NCBI RefSeq assembly: GCF_003460505.1
Contig: NZ_QTVG01000010.1
Location: 32,229 to 96,228 of the forward strand
From: Eubacterium sp. AF36-5BH
Lineage (GTDB): Bacteria; Bacillota; Clostridia; Lachnospirales; Lachnospiraceae
DNA: 64,000 nucleotides
Reading direction: 5' to 3'
The notes under the pieces are model-generated. The model was not told where the DNA came from. It worked only from the letters and a program-made list of their open reading frames with translations, and did not search any database. Numbering within the stretch: position 1 is the first letter of the stretch; every line of letters begins with the position of its first letter. Made by a program: the position numbers and the translations under genes. Below are positions 56,511-64,000 of the stretch, piece after piece.

Positions 56511-56545
56511 AGTTCTCTTGCATACTTCACAAGAGGACTTTTTTT
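56511..56545 (+). promoter_or_regulatory. Terminator-like hairpin in a leader (possible attenuator)
   Basis: AGTTCTCTTG (56511-56520) pairs with CAAGAGGACT (56530-56539), one G-T pair, 9-base loop, followed by six more T residues. It is downstream of a promoter and ends just 5 bases before the AGGAGG of the next gene. Confidence 0.55.
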
Positions 56546-56561
56546 GTTAGGAGGTAATTTT

Positions 56562-57530
56562 ATGAAACACAAAATATGTAAAATTGTAGGAGCTTTACTA
56601 ATGGCGACAGTGTTGTTTTCATTTGCAAACAATGTAGGGGCAAGTGAAACAAAAGTAAATTTTAAAGACGCATACTTGCTATTTTCAATTTGGGAAGGAC
56701 AAGGTGATGCAACCATTGAAATAGGAGAGGATTTCTTAACTAAAGATAGAAATCTTGTTAATTATAATGAATTTGAAGATATCCTATTAGATGGAAAAAG
56801 CTTAAACAAAGAGAATTATGATATAACATCAGAAAATGAAAAAAATGAAATAGTTAAGGTTTCATTGAAAGAAAAGTATCTGAAGTTATTAAAAGATGGA
56901 GCTTATAATTTTGATATTGTTTTTGAAAAGGTTGTTGTGCCAACAAGATTATATGTGGTAAATAACAAAACGCAAATAAAGGACTTGTATTTTGATTTTA
57001 GTAAGCCTGAAAAAAATGGTGAAATTGTAGCCCAAATTGATACAACAGTTTTAGGGACAAACGTTGATATGAATCTGTTCAAAAATATTTTGAACAATGG
57101 AAAAATCATTAATACAAAAGATTATAAAATAGTTCAGAAAGGAAAAATCATAACTGTTAAATTTAGCAAAGCTTATGCAAACAAAATACCAGTGGGAACA
57201 ACATATTACTATGCTGATTTTTATAATCTTCAAATTGGTTTAAAGGTAACTAAAGGACCTAAAAAAGTAACAGGTTTTAAAGCTACTAGAAAAAAATCAG
57301 GTATGAAGATTAGTTGGAAGAAACAGAAAAATGTTACCGGTTATGTAATAAAGATTAGCAAAGATAAAAAGTTCAAGAAGAATGTAAAAACAATAAAAGT
57401 AAATGGCAAACAGAAAAGTAAGCTTATTAAAAAGATAAAAAAAGGAAAGTGTTTTCTGAAAATAAAATCTTATGTTGAAATAGGTGGAAAAAAATATTAC
57501 AGTGAATGGTCAAAAAGTATAAGAAAGTAA
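56562..57530 (+). CDS. Secreted protein with Fn3-like C-terminal module
   Basis: The start is ATG 56562 with AGGAGG upstream; the longer TTG frame from 56544 overlaps that site. A signal peptide (about residues 1-27) leads to two related beta domains (about 28-125 and 130-220; both contain the pattern I/L-x-NGK/LDGK-x-L/I, as in LLDGKSLNKENYDI and LNNGKIINTKDYKI, which are repeats of one fold similar to the X2/CBM-X2 Ig-like domain), and a Lys-rich Fn3-like module (about 228-322). No enzyme domain is visible. It probably stays with the cell surface through its basic tail. Its transcription may be attenuated by the leader hairpin. Confidence 0.7.
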   Translation: MKHKICKIVGALLMATVLFSFANNVGASETKVNFKDAYLLFSIWEGQGDATIEIGEDFLTKDRNLVNYNEFEDILLDGKSLNKENYDITSENEKNEIVKVSLKEKYLKLLKDGAYNFDIVFEKVVVPTRLYVVNNKTQIKDLYFDFSKPEKNGEIVAQIDTTVLGTNVDMNLFKNILNNGKIINTKDYKIVQKGKIITVKFSKAYANKIPVGTTYYYADFYNLQIGLKVTKGPKKVTGFKATRKKSGMKISWKKQKNVTGYVIKISKDKKFKKNVKTIKVNGKQKSKLIKKIKKGKCFLKIKSYVEIGGKKYYSEWSKSIRK

Positions 57531-57544
57531 ATATATATGTAGCG

Positions 57545-57585
57545 AAAAAAGGTAATTATTGAAATAAAAATAATTACCTTTTTTT
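57545..57585. terminator. Intrinsic terminator
   Basis: GGTAATTATT (57551-57560) pairs perfectly with AATAATTACC (57569-57578), with flanking A6 and T7 tracts, so it may act in both directions. Confidence 0.85.
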
Positions 57586-57671
57586 GTGCAATCTGACGTA
57601 GTTTTTTACCTATGATTATGTTATGGTATTTTATTATGAAAATAGTAAAAAGTGGCAAATAGGAGAGTTGA

Positions 57672-60209
57672 ATGAGAACAGTTCTAAAGATTTTTAAAAG
57701 AGATTTTCGCAGGGCGTTTAGCAACAGAGCGGCGGCTCTTATTATGGTGGGAGTTAGTCTTCTTCCTTCATTATATGCCTGGTTCAATATTGCAGCTAAC
57801 ATAGATCCCTATGCAAATACTCAGGGCGTAAAAGTTGCAATAGCAAATTGTGATGTGGGAAAAGAAACAGAGCCTCTGTCAATAAATGCGGGAGAAAATA
57901 TTGTAGAGAGTCTAAAGAAAAATGACAAGCTGGGTTGGACTTTTGTAAGTGAAAGTCAGGCAAAGGAAGGGGTGAAATCCGGAAAATATTATGCGGCAAT
58001 AGTAATTCCGAAAGATTTCAGTGAATCCCTACTTAGTATTTTGTCCGGCAAGCTTAAACAGCCGGAGCTGGATTATTATCTAAATGAAAAGAAAAATGCA
58101 ATTGCACCAAAGATTACAGATTCAGGCGCTACAACAATACAGCAACAGATAAATGACACTTTTTCGTCAACAGCTTCAGAAGCAATATCAAAAATGGTAA
58201 GTGAGGCGGCGAAAAAGATAAAGGGTGATGTTGATGATACAAACGAAACAATAATTAATGACATTTCTTTAGTTCATAAAAATATTGAAGAATATAATAA
58301 GGTTCTTAAGAATTTTAAGAAAACAGCAAAGAGTTCGGAAAAAATAATTGATGATACAATCGATATTTTAAATGAAGTTAATAAGGTGGCTGATTCTACA
58401 GTAGATTCTGTTGCAGGTGTATCTTCACAAATTACAGATTCAAGAGAAAAGATAAGAACTTTTAGCGGCACATTTTCAAATAAACTACAGAATATAGAGA
58501 GTGATTTTAATGATATTGCAATAGCAACTTCCACAAAATTAACAAATTTTGAAAACAAAGGTACAAGTGCAAAAGAAGAGTTGGAGGTAGGAATTGACCA
58601 GGTTAATTCTTTGGTTAAAAGAAATTCAAAAATATTAGAGGAGCTTGCACAGCTTAACCGTAAGCTTGGAAATGACAGTGCCACAACAAAAATCGAAAAG
58701 CAGATTAGTGAAATTAATGACGTAGATACTGCTTTAGGAAAAATACAATCATCCCTAAACAGCGGTAATTCTACACTTGATAAGACTATAGCTAAGTCAA
58801 AATCCACAAGAGAACAAATTGGTTCAGTGGCTAAAAATGGTAAGAAATCCTTAGATGGTTACCAAAGTGATTTTCAGAAGAAAACATTGCCTAATGTATA
58901 CGCATCTTTGGATGGCATGGTTACCATTAACGGCAATTTAAGCTCAACTCTTAAAGGGATAAAACCAACAGTCAAAGAAGCAAAGAAAATATTAAAACAG
59001 TTTGGTAAAAGTCTCAACAACATTTCAACAACAATGGATAATGCAAAAGAAACATTAGCAAAAGTTGATGAAAAGTTAGAAGGAATTGTAACAGACCTTC
59101 AGGCAATTAGTAGTACGGGAACATACGAAGAGTTAATTTCATTAAAGGGAATTGACACTGAAAAAATATCAGATTTTATGGCATCGCCTGTTGATATGGA
59201 ATCAGAAGTGCTATATGAAGTAAAAAATTATGGCTCTGGCATGACACCATTTTACACAAACCTTGCTTTGTGGGTAGGTGGTTTGATTTTAGTTTCTATT
59301 TTAAAACAGGAAGTTGACAGAGAAGGAATAAAAGAAAAATTCTCAGCAACACAGGGCTATTTCGGAAGATGGCTTTTGTATGTGTGCACAGCCGTTGTGC
59401 AGGGATTCATAGTGTGCGTTGGAGATTTAGTAATACTTAGAACACAGTGCGTACATCCTTTTGTATTTATTTTAACAGGTATGTTTTTATCCTTTGTTTA
59501 TGTAAATATTATTTTTGCACTGGCAATAACATTTAAACACATAGGAAAAGCGGTTGCGGTATTACTTGTTATTTTGCAGATACCAGGTTCGTCAGGAACA
59601 TATCCTATTGAAATGATGCCGGAATTTTTTAGGAAGCTACATCCGTTAATGCCATTTACATACGGCATTAATGCTATGCGTGAGTGTGTGGCAGGCTATT
59701 ACGGTCATATTTATTTGGAAAACATGATAGCGTTGGTTGTGTTTATAATTTTAGCTTTGTTTGTAGGCTTGGTAATCAGACCGTTAATTCTTAATTTAAA
59801 CAATATGTTTGATAAAGAGTTGGCAAAAACAGATTTGATGTTATGTGAAACTGCAACAGCCACAAATAAAAACAAACAACTTCAAATGATAGCGAGAGCA
59901 ATTTTGCAGGATGAATATGGAAGAAAGCAATTCCTTGAAAAGTCTGCTAAGTTTGAAAAGAATTATCAGAAAAAAATTAAAATTGGATTTATTAATATAA
60001 TTATAATTCCTTTAGTATTTTTAATATTAATGTTTAGTTTGGAGTCTAAACTGGTATTTTTAATATTGTGGATTTTATCAATAATAATTCTTGCGGTTTA
60101 CTTGATTTGCGTGGAATATATTCACAACAAAATACAAAAGCAAATTAAGGTAAGTGGATTCACTTCAGAAGATTTTGTAAAAGTATTAAAGGAGGAGAAG
60201 GACACATGA
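57672..60209 (+). CDS. YhgE/Pip family membrane protein (845 aa)
   Basis: YhgE/Pip proteins resemble ABC-2 type permeases; the namesake Pip is a lactococcal phage receptor. Here: a first membrane helix followed by SLYAWFNIAANIDPYANTQG, a large outside domain with long heptad-rich helices (about residues 180-490), then about six membrane segments (about 525-720), the GTYPIEMMPEFFRKLHPLMP motif between them, and an additional C-terminal part (about 720-845) with two more membrane segments. That extension is missing from the next paralog. The stop overlaps the next start (ATGA), so both are probably made in equal amounts and could form a heterodimer. Confidence 0.85.
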   Translation: MRTVLKIFKRDFRRAFSNRAAALIMVGVSLLPSLYAWFNIAANIDPYANTQGVKVAIANCDVGKETEPLSINAGENIVESLKKNDKLGWTFVSESQAKEGVKSGKYYAAIVIPKDFSESLLSILSGKLKQPELDYYLNEKKNAIAPKITDSGATTIQQQINDTFSSTASEAISKMVSEAAKKIKGDVDDTNETIINDISLVHKNIEEYNKVLKNFKKTAKSSEKIIDDTIDILNEVNKVADSTVDSVAGVSSQITDSREKIRTFSGTFSNKLQNIESDFNDIAIATSTKLTNFENKGTSAKEELEVGIDQVNSLVKRNSKILEELAQLNRKLGNDSATTKIEKQISEINDVDTALGKIQSSLNSGNSTLDKTIAKSKSTREQIGSVAKNGKKSLDGYQSDFQKKTLPNVYASLDGMVTINGNLSSTLKGIKPTVKEAKKILKQFGKSLNNISTTMDNAKETLAKVDEKLEGIVTDLQAISSTGTYEELISLKGIDTEKISDFMASPVDMESEVLYEVKNYGSGMTPFYTNLALWVGGLILVSILKQEVDREGIKEKFSATQGYFGRWLLYVCTAVVQGFIVCVGDLVILRTQCVHPFVFILTGMFLSFVYVNIIFALAITFKHIGKAVAVLLVILQIPGSSGTYPIEMMPEFFRKLHPLMPFTYGINAMRECVAGYYGHIYLENMIALVVFIILALFVGLVIRPLILNLNNMFDKELAKTDLMLCETATATNKNKQLQMIARAILQDEYGRKQFLEKSAKFEKNYQKKIKIGFINIIIIPLVFLILMFSLESKLVFLILWILSIIILAVYLICVEYIHNKIQKQIKVSGFTSEDFVKVLKEEKDT

Positions 60210-62383
60210 AGAATATTTTAAGAATTTTCAAAAAAGATGTCATTCGCATCCATAAAAACGTAATAGCCCTTATTGTAATCATGGGTATTACGATTGTACC
60301 TTGCCTGTACGCATGGTTTAACATTGCAGGAAGTTGGGATCCATACAGCAACACTGGAAATCTTAAGGTGGCTGTGGCAAGTGTAGATGACGGTTATGAG
60401 GGAACTTTGATTCCTATTAAACTAAATGTGGGTAATCAGGTTTTGTCAGAATTAAGAGAAAACACTCAAATGGATTGGATTTTTACGTCAAAGAAAAAAG
60501 CGGTTAACGGTGTGAAATCCGGAAAATATTATGCGGCAATTGTAATACCTGAGAACTTTAGTAACAGAATGATGAGCATTTTTTCGAAAAATGTAAAGAA
60601 GCCAAACATTATATATTATTCAAATGCTAAGGAAAATGCCATTGCACCAAAGGTTACTGACAAGGGAGCTTCAGCAATTCAAAAGCAGGTAAATCAGGTA
60701 TTTATTGAGACAGTGTCTGATACAGCATTAACAGCTCTTCAAAGCGTATCAAATCTTGCTCAGGCAGGAGATGCAGACGACATTGTCAATAATTTGTGGA
60801 GTAATCTGGATAAAATCGCAGATGACCTTGAAGCCACGCAGAGTACGTTGGAAACTTTTGGCAACATGGCTGATGCTTCACAAAGCATGTTAAGTACAAC
60901 TACAGACTTTTTTAAGGACACAAAAAGCAATACAAAAAGCAGTGAAAAAGAATTTAATGGAATTAAAAAACAGTTCAGTGGGATAAAAGATACATTAACT
61001 GCTACAACAGATGCTATTAATAGTGCACTTTCCTCGGGAAAGAAATTTTACGGAGAAATGAGTGATGTTATTGAAGATGCACTAAGCAGTCAAAGTCAAA
61101 ACACTACAGATGTTAAGACCACACTTAACAAGGCATCTTCAAGAGTTAATTCAATGATAAGTGACTACTCCAAGTTGAAGTCTTCATTAGAATCAATTGA
61201 AAGGCGTCACCCTGAGCTGAGCAAGTACACCCAGTCTTTAATTTCAAAAATAGATGCATCATTGGAAACACAGGCAAAGTTAAATGATAAATTAGAAGAA
61301 GCTGAAAAAAATTTAAAAACCGGGAAGAATCGGTTGAACAAGGATAAGGCAGAAATTTTGAAATTAGTTGATAAAAGTAAAACTTCAGTGTCATCAGTGA
61401 AAACAGATTACTCAAAAGACGTGGAAGATGCTTTGAAGAAAATTTCAAATTCAGCAGGTAATGTTGAAAATGACATATCAGGTCTTTTAACAAAAATTGA
61501 TAACAGAGCAAAAGGAATTTACAAGCTATCAGATTCTGTTGATTCAGACTTGTCGCAGATAAAGAAAACATTATCCGACTCAGGTAAACTTTTATCAAAA
61601 GCAGCCAAGAAAATCAGAAAAACAACAGGCAAGTTGAAAAATGCAAAAGATGGCGACAATTCAGATTTGAAATCACTAATCATGGGTAACAAAGAAGATT
61701 TAACTTCATTTTTGGCAACACCTGTACAGTTAAAAACAACTAAGTTGTATCCAATAGATAACTATGGTTCTTCAATGGCACCATTTTACTCAACCTTATC
61801 AATATGGATAGGCGGAATTGTATTGGTAGCAATGTTAAAAGTAAATATTTCTGAAAAAATGAAAAAATCTCTTAGAAACTTACAAAATTATCAGGCATAC
61901 TTTGGAAGATACATTATTTTCTTAATTGTTGGTTTAATGCAAAGCACATTAATTGCTTTAGGCGATTTATATTATTTAGGAATACAGTGTGAACATCCAT
62001 TTTTATTTGTGTTTGCATGCTGGTTCTCAAGTATTGTTTATGTAAATATTATTTACACATTGACAGTATCTTTTGGCGACATAGGAAAAGCCATAAGCGT
62101 TATCCTACTTGTTGTTCAGGTAGCAGGCGCAGGCGGCACCTTCCCAATTGAAGTAGCACCGGGCTTCTTCAGGGCAGTATATCCATTACTTCCATTTACA
62201 CACAGCATGGCAGCTTTAAGAGAAGCGGTTGGAGGTATGTACGAAATGGTATATTGGATTGAACTTGGAAAGCTTGGAATATTCCTTGTGATTTCTTTAT
62301 TTGTAGGTTTGGTTTTACGAAGACCAATAATAAAGATGAATGACGCATTCACTGAAAAGCTGGAAGAGACAAAGATAATGTAG
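60206..62383 (+). CDS. YhgE/Pip family membrane protein (725 aa)
   Basis: A paralog of the preceding gene with the same plan: N-terminal helix and LYAWFNIAGSWDPYSNTG, extracellular coiled-coil region (about 170-490), about six membrane segments at the C-terminus, with GGTFPIEVAPGFFRAVYPLLP. It lacks the C-terminal extension. The start overlaps the previous stop and has GGAGGAG upstream. The pair may secrete or take up an unidentified substrate; the similarity to ABC-2 permeases is established for the family, the role here is not. Confidence 0.85.
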   Translation: MKNILRIFKKDVIRIHKNVIALIVIMGITIVPCLYAWFNIAGSWDPYSNTGNLKVAVASVDDGYEGTLIPIKLNVGNQVLSELRENTQMDWIFTSKKKAVNGVKSGKYYAAIVIPENFSNRMMSIFSKNVKKPNIIYYSNAKENAIAPKVTDKGASAIQKQVNQVFIETVSDTALTALQSVSNLAQAGDADDIVNNLWSNLDKIADDLEATQSTLETFGNMADASQSMLSTTTDFFKDTKSNTKSSEKEFNGIKKQFSGIKDTLTATTDAINSALSSGKKFYGEMSDVIEDALSSQSQNTTDVKTTLNKASSRVNSMISDYSKLKSSLESIERRHPELSKYTQSLISKIDASLETQAKLNDKLEEAEKNLKTGKNRLNKDKAEILKLVDKSKTSVSSVKTDYSKDVEDALKKISNSAGNVENDISGLLTKIDNRAKGIYKLSDSVDSDLSQIKKTLSDSGKLLSKAAKKIRKTTGKLKNAKDGDNSDLKSLIMGNKEDLTSFLATPVQLKTTKLYPIDNYGSSMAPFYSTLSIWIGGIVLVAMLKVNISEKMKKSLRNLQNYQAYFGRYIIFLIVGLMQSTLIALGDLYYLGIQCEHPFLFVFACWFSSIVYVNIIYTLTVSFGDIGKAISVILLVVQVAGAGGTFPIEVAPGFFRAVYPLLPFTHSMAALREAVGGMYEMVYWIELGKLGIFLVISLFVGLVLRRPIIKMNDAFTEKLEETKIM

Positions 62384-62476
62384 TGCTGAAAAACTGGAAA
62401 AATCAAAGAAAATGTAAGACTAAAAGCTGAAAGAGTCGAAGATGTGCAAAGGCTAAAAAGTTGGACAGTCAAAAAT

Positions 62477-62566
62477 CAGTAATAAGTAAATAGAAGGTAA
62501 AAGATTGAAACCGGTAATAAACAAATAGAAAGTAAAAGATTGAAATCGGTAATAAACAAATAGAAT
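62477..62566. repeat. Tandem 35-bp repeat, about 2.6 copies
   Basis: Units starting at 62477, 62512 and 62547 (CGGTAATAAACAAATAGAA, with minor changes in the first) repeat every 35 bp. The surrounding gap (62384-62799) holds no gene that I can support; a TATAAT-like box near 62612 lacks a good -35 partner. Confidence 0.8.
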
Positions 62567-62799
62567 AAATTGTGATATACTTTTAGAGTTGGTGCTAATA
62601 GCATCAGCAATGAGTATAATACATTTACAAGACAGAAATAAATATCCATTGAAGAAAGCGTTTGATATCTATAGAATTATAAGCTTCAGGATATAATATT
62701 TAACGCGTTGTGTTTATTTTGGGATAGTAATTTAGTATGGTAAATGTGGCATGTACTTATTAGGAGATTAGGTAAATATATAAACGAAGGAGACTGAAA

Positions 62800-63786
62800 A
62801 TGAAAACAAGAATTGGTATTTTAGGTTATGGTAACCTTGGAAGAGGTGTTGAGTGTGCTGTAAAAGAAGCCACTGACATGGAATTAGTTGCAGTTTTTAC
62901 AAGAAGAGATCCTAAGGATGTAACAATCCTTACAGAAAATGTTCCTGTATGTAACGTTAAAGACGTAGAAGATTGGAAAGAAAAAATTGATGTTATGATT
63001 TTATGTGGAGGTAGTGCTACAGATCTTCCTGTTCAGACACCACAGTTCGCATCAATGTTTAATGTAATTGATAGTTTTGATACACATGCAAGAATTCCTG
63101 AGCATTTCGCAGCAGTTGACAAGGCTGCAAAAGAAGCAGGAAAAGTTGCAGTTATTTCAGTAGGTTGGGATCCTGGAATGTTCTCACTTAACAGAGTATA
63201 TGCAAATGCAATTCTTCCAGATGGAAAAGATTACACATTCTGGGGTAAGGGCGTAAGCCAGGGACATTCAGATGCTATTCGTAGAATCAAAGGTGTTAAG
63301 AATGCTAAACAGTACACAATCCCAGTTGAAAGTGCATTAGAAAGAGTTAGATCAGGAGAAAATCCAGACCTTACAACAAGAGAAAAACATGAGAGAGAAT
63401 GTTTTGTTGTATTAGAAGAAGGTGCTGACGCAGCAGCTGTAGAAAAAGAAATCAAAGAAATGCCAAACTATTTCTCAGATTACAATACAACAGTTCATTT
63501 CATTTCTGAAGAAGAATTAGAAAAGAACCACAGCGGTATGGCTCATGGTGGTTTTGTAATCCGTTCAGGAAAGACAGGAATGAACAAGGAACATAATCAC
63601 ATTATCGAATATAGCTTAAAGTTAGATTCAAATCCAGAATTTACAACAAGCGTTTTAATCGCATACGCAAGAGCAGCTAAACGTCTTTATGACGAAGGTC
63701 AGAAAGGTTGTAAGACAGTATTAGATATTGCACCAGCATACCTTTGCGAAGCAAGCGATGAAGATTTAAGAGCACACTTATTGTAA
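62800..63786 (+). CDS. ddh: meso-Diaminopimelate dehydrogenase
   Basis: The 328-residue protein has an N-terminal Rossmann motif GILGYGNLGRGVE, the Ddh-type FTRRDP stretch that contacts NADP, LCGGSATDLPVQTP, DSFDTHARIPEH and VSVGWDPGMFS motifs, with KGVSQGHSDAIRRI and the substrate-binding region near the C-terminus. It makes meso-diaminopimelate in one step from tetrahydrodipicolinate, ammonia and NADPH, supplying cell-wall precursor and lysine. AAGGAGACT precedes the ATG. It is transcribed alone and no lysine riboswitch could be recognised upstream. Confidence 0.95.
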   Translation: MKTRIGILGYGNLGRGVECAVKEATDMELVAVFTRRDPKDVTILTENVPVCNVKDVEDWKEKIDVMILCGGSATDLPVQTPQFASMFNVIDSFDTHARIPEHFAAVDKAAKEAGKVAVISVGWDPGMFSLNRVYANAILPDGKDYTFWGKGVSQGHSDAIRRIKGVKNAKQYTIPVESALERVRSGENPDLTTREKHERECFVVLEEGADAAAVEKEIKEMPNYFSDYNTTVHFISEEELEKNHSGMAHGGFVIRSGKTGMNKEHNHIIEYSLKLDSNPEFTTSVLIAYARAAKRLYDEGQKGCKTVLDIAPAYLCEASDEDLRAHLL

Positions 63787-63850
63787 GAAGTAAGGCGTGT
63801 TTGTGGCTACTGCCACACATTTATAGAAATTGAAAAATTAGAAAAGAGAA

Positions 63851-63899
63851 AAAGGGCATCCCAAAAGGCAAGTAAGAAGCTAAAGGGGATGCCCTTTTT
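63851..63899 (+). terminator. Intrinsic terminator of ddh
   Basis: AAAGGGCATCCC (63851-63862) pairs with GGGATGCCCTTT (63886-63897) and a T tract follows. Confidence 0.9.
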
Positions 63900-63902
63900 A
63901 GT

Positions 63903-64000
63903 AAAATTCCACCCCTATGAGAAGAGAAACAAGCAAAGGGGTGAAAATCCTGGAAAGTAGTAAAGCAAGAAAAAGAAAGCAAGTCAAAATTCCACCCCTA
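63903..64000. repeat. Direct repeat of a 15-base sequence at the window end
   Basis: AAAATTCCACCCCTA occurs at 63903-63917 and 63986-64000. The first copy forms a hairpin with AGGGGTG (63937-63943). The second is cut by the window end, so a longer tandem array of hairpins may continue outside. Confidence 0.6.

Noticed and set aside
62384..62799. Lysine riboswitch or other known leader upstream of ddh
   Set aside because: I looked for conserved stem-loop organisation and found only the 35-bp repeats and weak AT-rich hairpins.

Overview
The window is AT-rich, densely coded DNA from a low-GC Gram-positive bacterium. Its gene set points to an anaerobic gut-type member of the Lachnospiraceae/Eubacteriales: a meso-diaminopimelate dehydrogenase, a LytTR/GHKL two-component pair, YesM/YesN-type sugar regulation, very large threonine-rich secreted proteins with lysine-rich C-terminal Fn3/Ig-like modules, and an F1Fo ATP synthase operon without atpI. 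The lineage is inferred from protein families, not from a marker gene; there is no rRNA, tRNA, CRISPR array, intact transposase or prophage.

Layout. 1-1340: end of an upstream frame, a Gx-transporter-type membrane protein, then decayed gene debris (a Tp47-like fragment fused to a nonsense-mutated Rpn-type nuclease). 1364-6094: two overlapping WYL-domain regulators, RtcB RNA ligase and a dGTPase-family HD hydrolase. 6197-18457: a secreted-protein region with GH16 and GH64 beta-1,3-glucanases, a Big2-type Ig protein, a stand-alone Lon-like AAA+ ATPase and a parallel beta-helix protein, interspersed with hairpins, terminators and gene remnants. 18500-28645: a flavin reductase remnant, TSUP exporter, HD hydrolase, PHP phosphatase, M18 aminopeptidase, DUF1275 membrane protein, a ThrE-type exporter with an unknown partner under a divergent LysR regulator, and an NSS-family Na+ symporter. 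28791-31377: GNAT acetyltransferase and an AgrA/AgrC-like pair. 31501-35763: an elaborate structured leader followed by a 1360-residue secreted protein with a C-type-lectin-like domain. 36098-48614: a galactoside locus with GH36 alpha-galactosidase, ABC solute-binding protein and two permeases (no ATPase), GH2 beta-galactosidase and a YesN/YesM-type pair. 48792-56278: a second LysR and the atpBEFHAGDC operon. 56562-63786: a small secreted protein, a YhgE/Pip pair and meso-DAP dehydrogenase.

How it fits together. The cell appears to live on polysaccharides and oligosaccharides: secreted glucanases carry modular linkers and polycationic tails, galactosides are imported and cleaved inside the cell under two-component control, and amino acids move through NSS and ThrE-type carriers. 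The least conventional parts are the WYL-WYL-RtcB-dNTPase cluster (a possible RNA-repair/nucleotide-depletion stress module), the Lon-like AAA+ protein with no protease domain and an altered Walker B, the exporter-linked unknown protein, the shared lysine-rich C-terminal module, and several intergenic hairpin families with compensatory base changes. Starts were moved where a Shine-Dalgarno sequence clearly marks a downstream codon (2590, 21638, 26128 minus, 31681, 36199, 41154, 49682 minus, 50067, 51488, 52012, 56562).
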